A stretch of DNA of 64,000 bases from Pelagibius sp. Alg239-R121 (GTDB lineage Bacteria; Pseudomonadota; Alphaproteobacteria; Kiloniellales; Kiloniellaceae), in contig NZ_CAMZOF010000001.1 of NCBI RefSeq assembly GCF_947331435.1, forward strand, positions 992,001-1,056,000. Direction: 5' to 3'. Of the stretch, positions 63,227 through 64,000 are shown one piece after another. Numbering within the stretch: position 1 is the stretch's first letter; each line of letters opens with the position of its first letter. A program made the position numbers and the translations under genes. The notes beneath the pieces were generated by a model that did not search any database, had not been told where the DNA came from, and saw only the letters and a program-made list of their open reading frames with translations.

Positions 63227-64000
63227 TCAGTGGTCAGTCTTTTTGGGATCTTGCCCAGGTGTTTTGGCCTTCGGGACAGATTTCTTTTCGGGTGTCTTCT
63301 GCGCAAGGCGCTGCTGTTTGGCGGATTCCTCAGCCAGTATCGTAATTGGTACCAGCACGATACCTCGCTTTTCGACCTCCGCACTCCATTCTGCAAGACG
63401 TTCGACGGTTACGGGGAACGGCCGCCCCATAGCCACTGCGCTGCCAAACTGCAGGGCAATCCGCTCGACCTGTGCCAGACGGGCGTCGATCGCATCGCGG
63501 CTTGCGAGCGGCACATCGACGTAGCGGTGACTGCTGACCGCAGGAACGCCCAGCTCGTCGGCCAGGCCAGGGCCCAGGCTATCCTCATGCTCAGCGTTGT
63601 CCAGATAGATCAGTCCACGATCCTGGAGTGCCTCCATCAGTGGTCGCATCTGGCGAGGTGAACCCACAAAACGGGAACCCATCCAGACCGCAACGCCGAC
63701 ATAACCTGTGCTGCGATTGAGAGACCAGTCGAGGCGGTTCAGATTTTCCTTTGGTTCCAGAGCGGTCAAAAGTGCCTTGGGACCCGGGTCGCGTTGCGGA
63801 AAGTCGACCGGCTCCAACGGCAGGTCCAACATAACCTCGTGGCCGTTGGACCGGGCCAGCGCACTCAGGTATTCCAGGGATCGCGGTTTAGCATAAGGAC
63901 TAAAGGAAAGGGTGATGGCCGGCGGTAGCTTTTTGATGATTTCTTCCGCTGCGGTTCGGGCGTGGCCCAACTCCGAGAGAATAAAGGCGATCCGTGGTTT
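63227..64000 (-). CDS. Divergent polysaccharide deacetylase family protein, partial (N terminus outside window)
   Basis: The C-terminal 257 residues of a divergent polysaccharide deacetylase (YibQ-type). The frame remains open to the right edge (KPRIAFILSELGHARTAAEE upstream of an internal TTG). LPPAITLSFSPYAKPRSLEY, HEVMLDLPLEPVDFPQRDPG and AVWMGSRFVGSPRQMRPLME are family segments, with RGLIYLDNAEHEDS and SHRYVDVPLASRDAIDARLA near the putative metal site. The C terminus is Lys/Pro-rich. YibQ-type proteins are typically exported and of unknown substrate. It is followed closely by rppH, suggesting co-transcription. Confidence 0.85.
   Translation of the reverse strand, partial: KPRIAFILSELGHARTAAEEIIKKLPPAITLSFSPYAKPRSLEYLSALARSNGHEVMLDLPLEPVDFPQRDPGPKALLTALEPKENLNRLDWSLNRSTGYVGVAVWMGSRFVGSPRQMRPLMEALQDRGLIYLDNAEHEDSLGPGLADELGVPAVSSHRYVDVPLASRDAIDARLAQVERIALQFGSAVAMGRPFPVTVERLAEWSAEVEKRGIVLVPITILAEESAKQQRLAQKTPEKKSVPKAKTPGQDPKKTDH

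Overview
The window is a 64 kb stretch of a bacterial chromosome, GC-rich and densely coding. Gene content and order point to an alphaproteobacterium of the Rhodospirillales or a related order. The pointers are ffh-rpsP-rimM-trmD-rplS, leuC-leuD-leuB followed by asd, sdhCDAB, mdh-sucCD-sucAB-lpd in one run, atpHAGDC without the F0 genes, xerC beside a DUF484 gene, and an mcl2/mcd pair typical of the ethylmalonyl-CoA pathway. LPS-type heptosyltransferases mark it as Gram-negative. I see no tRNA, rRNA, CRISPR array, insertion sequence or prophage; this is core chromosome with small accessory pockets.

Layout. 1-3.1 kb: end of ffh, then the S16/RimM/TrmD/L19 translation operon with a clear terminator. 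3.1-9.5 kb: an accessory pocket with an M48 protease and DUF898 membrane protein pair, a GNAT, a small membrane protein with a TetR regulator behind a palindromic promoter, a haloacetate-dehalogenase-like hydrolase, and a DUF1493-like/membrane protein pair. 9.7-14.8 kb: leucine biosynthesis, a small exported protein, a DUF962 protein and asd. 14.9-18.3 kb: TPR/glycosyltransferase-like protein, adenine deaminase, pyridoxal kinase. 18.5-21.8 kb: a GbsR-type regulator followed by a DUF4166 protein and a membrane/epimerase/DCC three-domain fusion; near-identical operator-like sites precede the regulator and the pair. 22.2-24.2 kb: (3S)-malyl-CoA thioesterase/lyase and mesaconyl-CoA hydratase. 24.2-25.35 kb: the longest gene-free stretch, holding a chain of predicted hairpins (several with UUCG loops on the minus strand) and an AT-rich segment with DnaA-box-like sites. 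25.35-29 kb: succinate dehydrogenase. 29-39.5 kb: serA, sodC, a PaiB-like protein, an exported protein, a glycerophosphodiesterase, an SDR, two convergent heptosyltransferases and a ZapE-like ATPase. 39.8-50.2 kb: TCA-cycle supercluster. 50.2-56.4 kb: MFS transporter, xerC, DUF484, fructose-6-phosphate-aldolase-like transaldolase, priA. 56.7-61.8 kb: F1-ATPase operon with a strong terminator. 61.9-64 kb: di-iron ferritin-like protein, rppH and a partial divergent polysaccharide deacetylase.

Much of the window is central energy metabolism: malate dehydrogenase, succinyl-CoA synthetase, the 2-oxoglutarate dehydrogenase complex, succinate dehydrogenase and F1-ATPase. The ethylmalonyl-CoA pathway genes suggest growth on C2 compounds.

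The most unusual observations are: (1) a malate dehydrogenase fused in frame to a ~147-residue histone-H1-like Lys/Ala/Pro tail, with a possible internal start at the junction; (2) the gene-free 24.2-25.3 kb region with its hairpin series and adjacent DnaA-type boxes; (3) the GbsR/DUF4166/epimerase-DCC cluster with matched operators; (4) a SucB with two lipoyl domains. All functional statements come from reading the sequence and from family knowledge; no searches were run.
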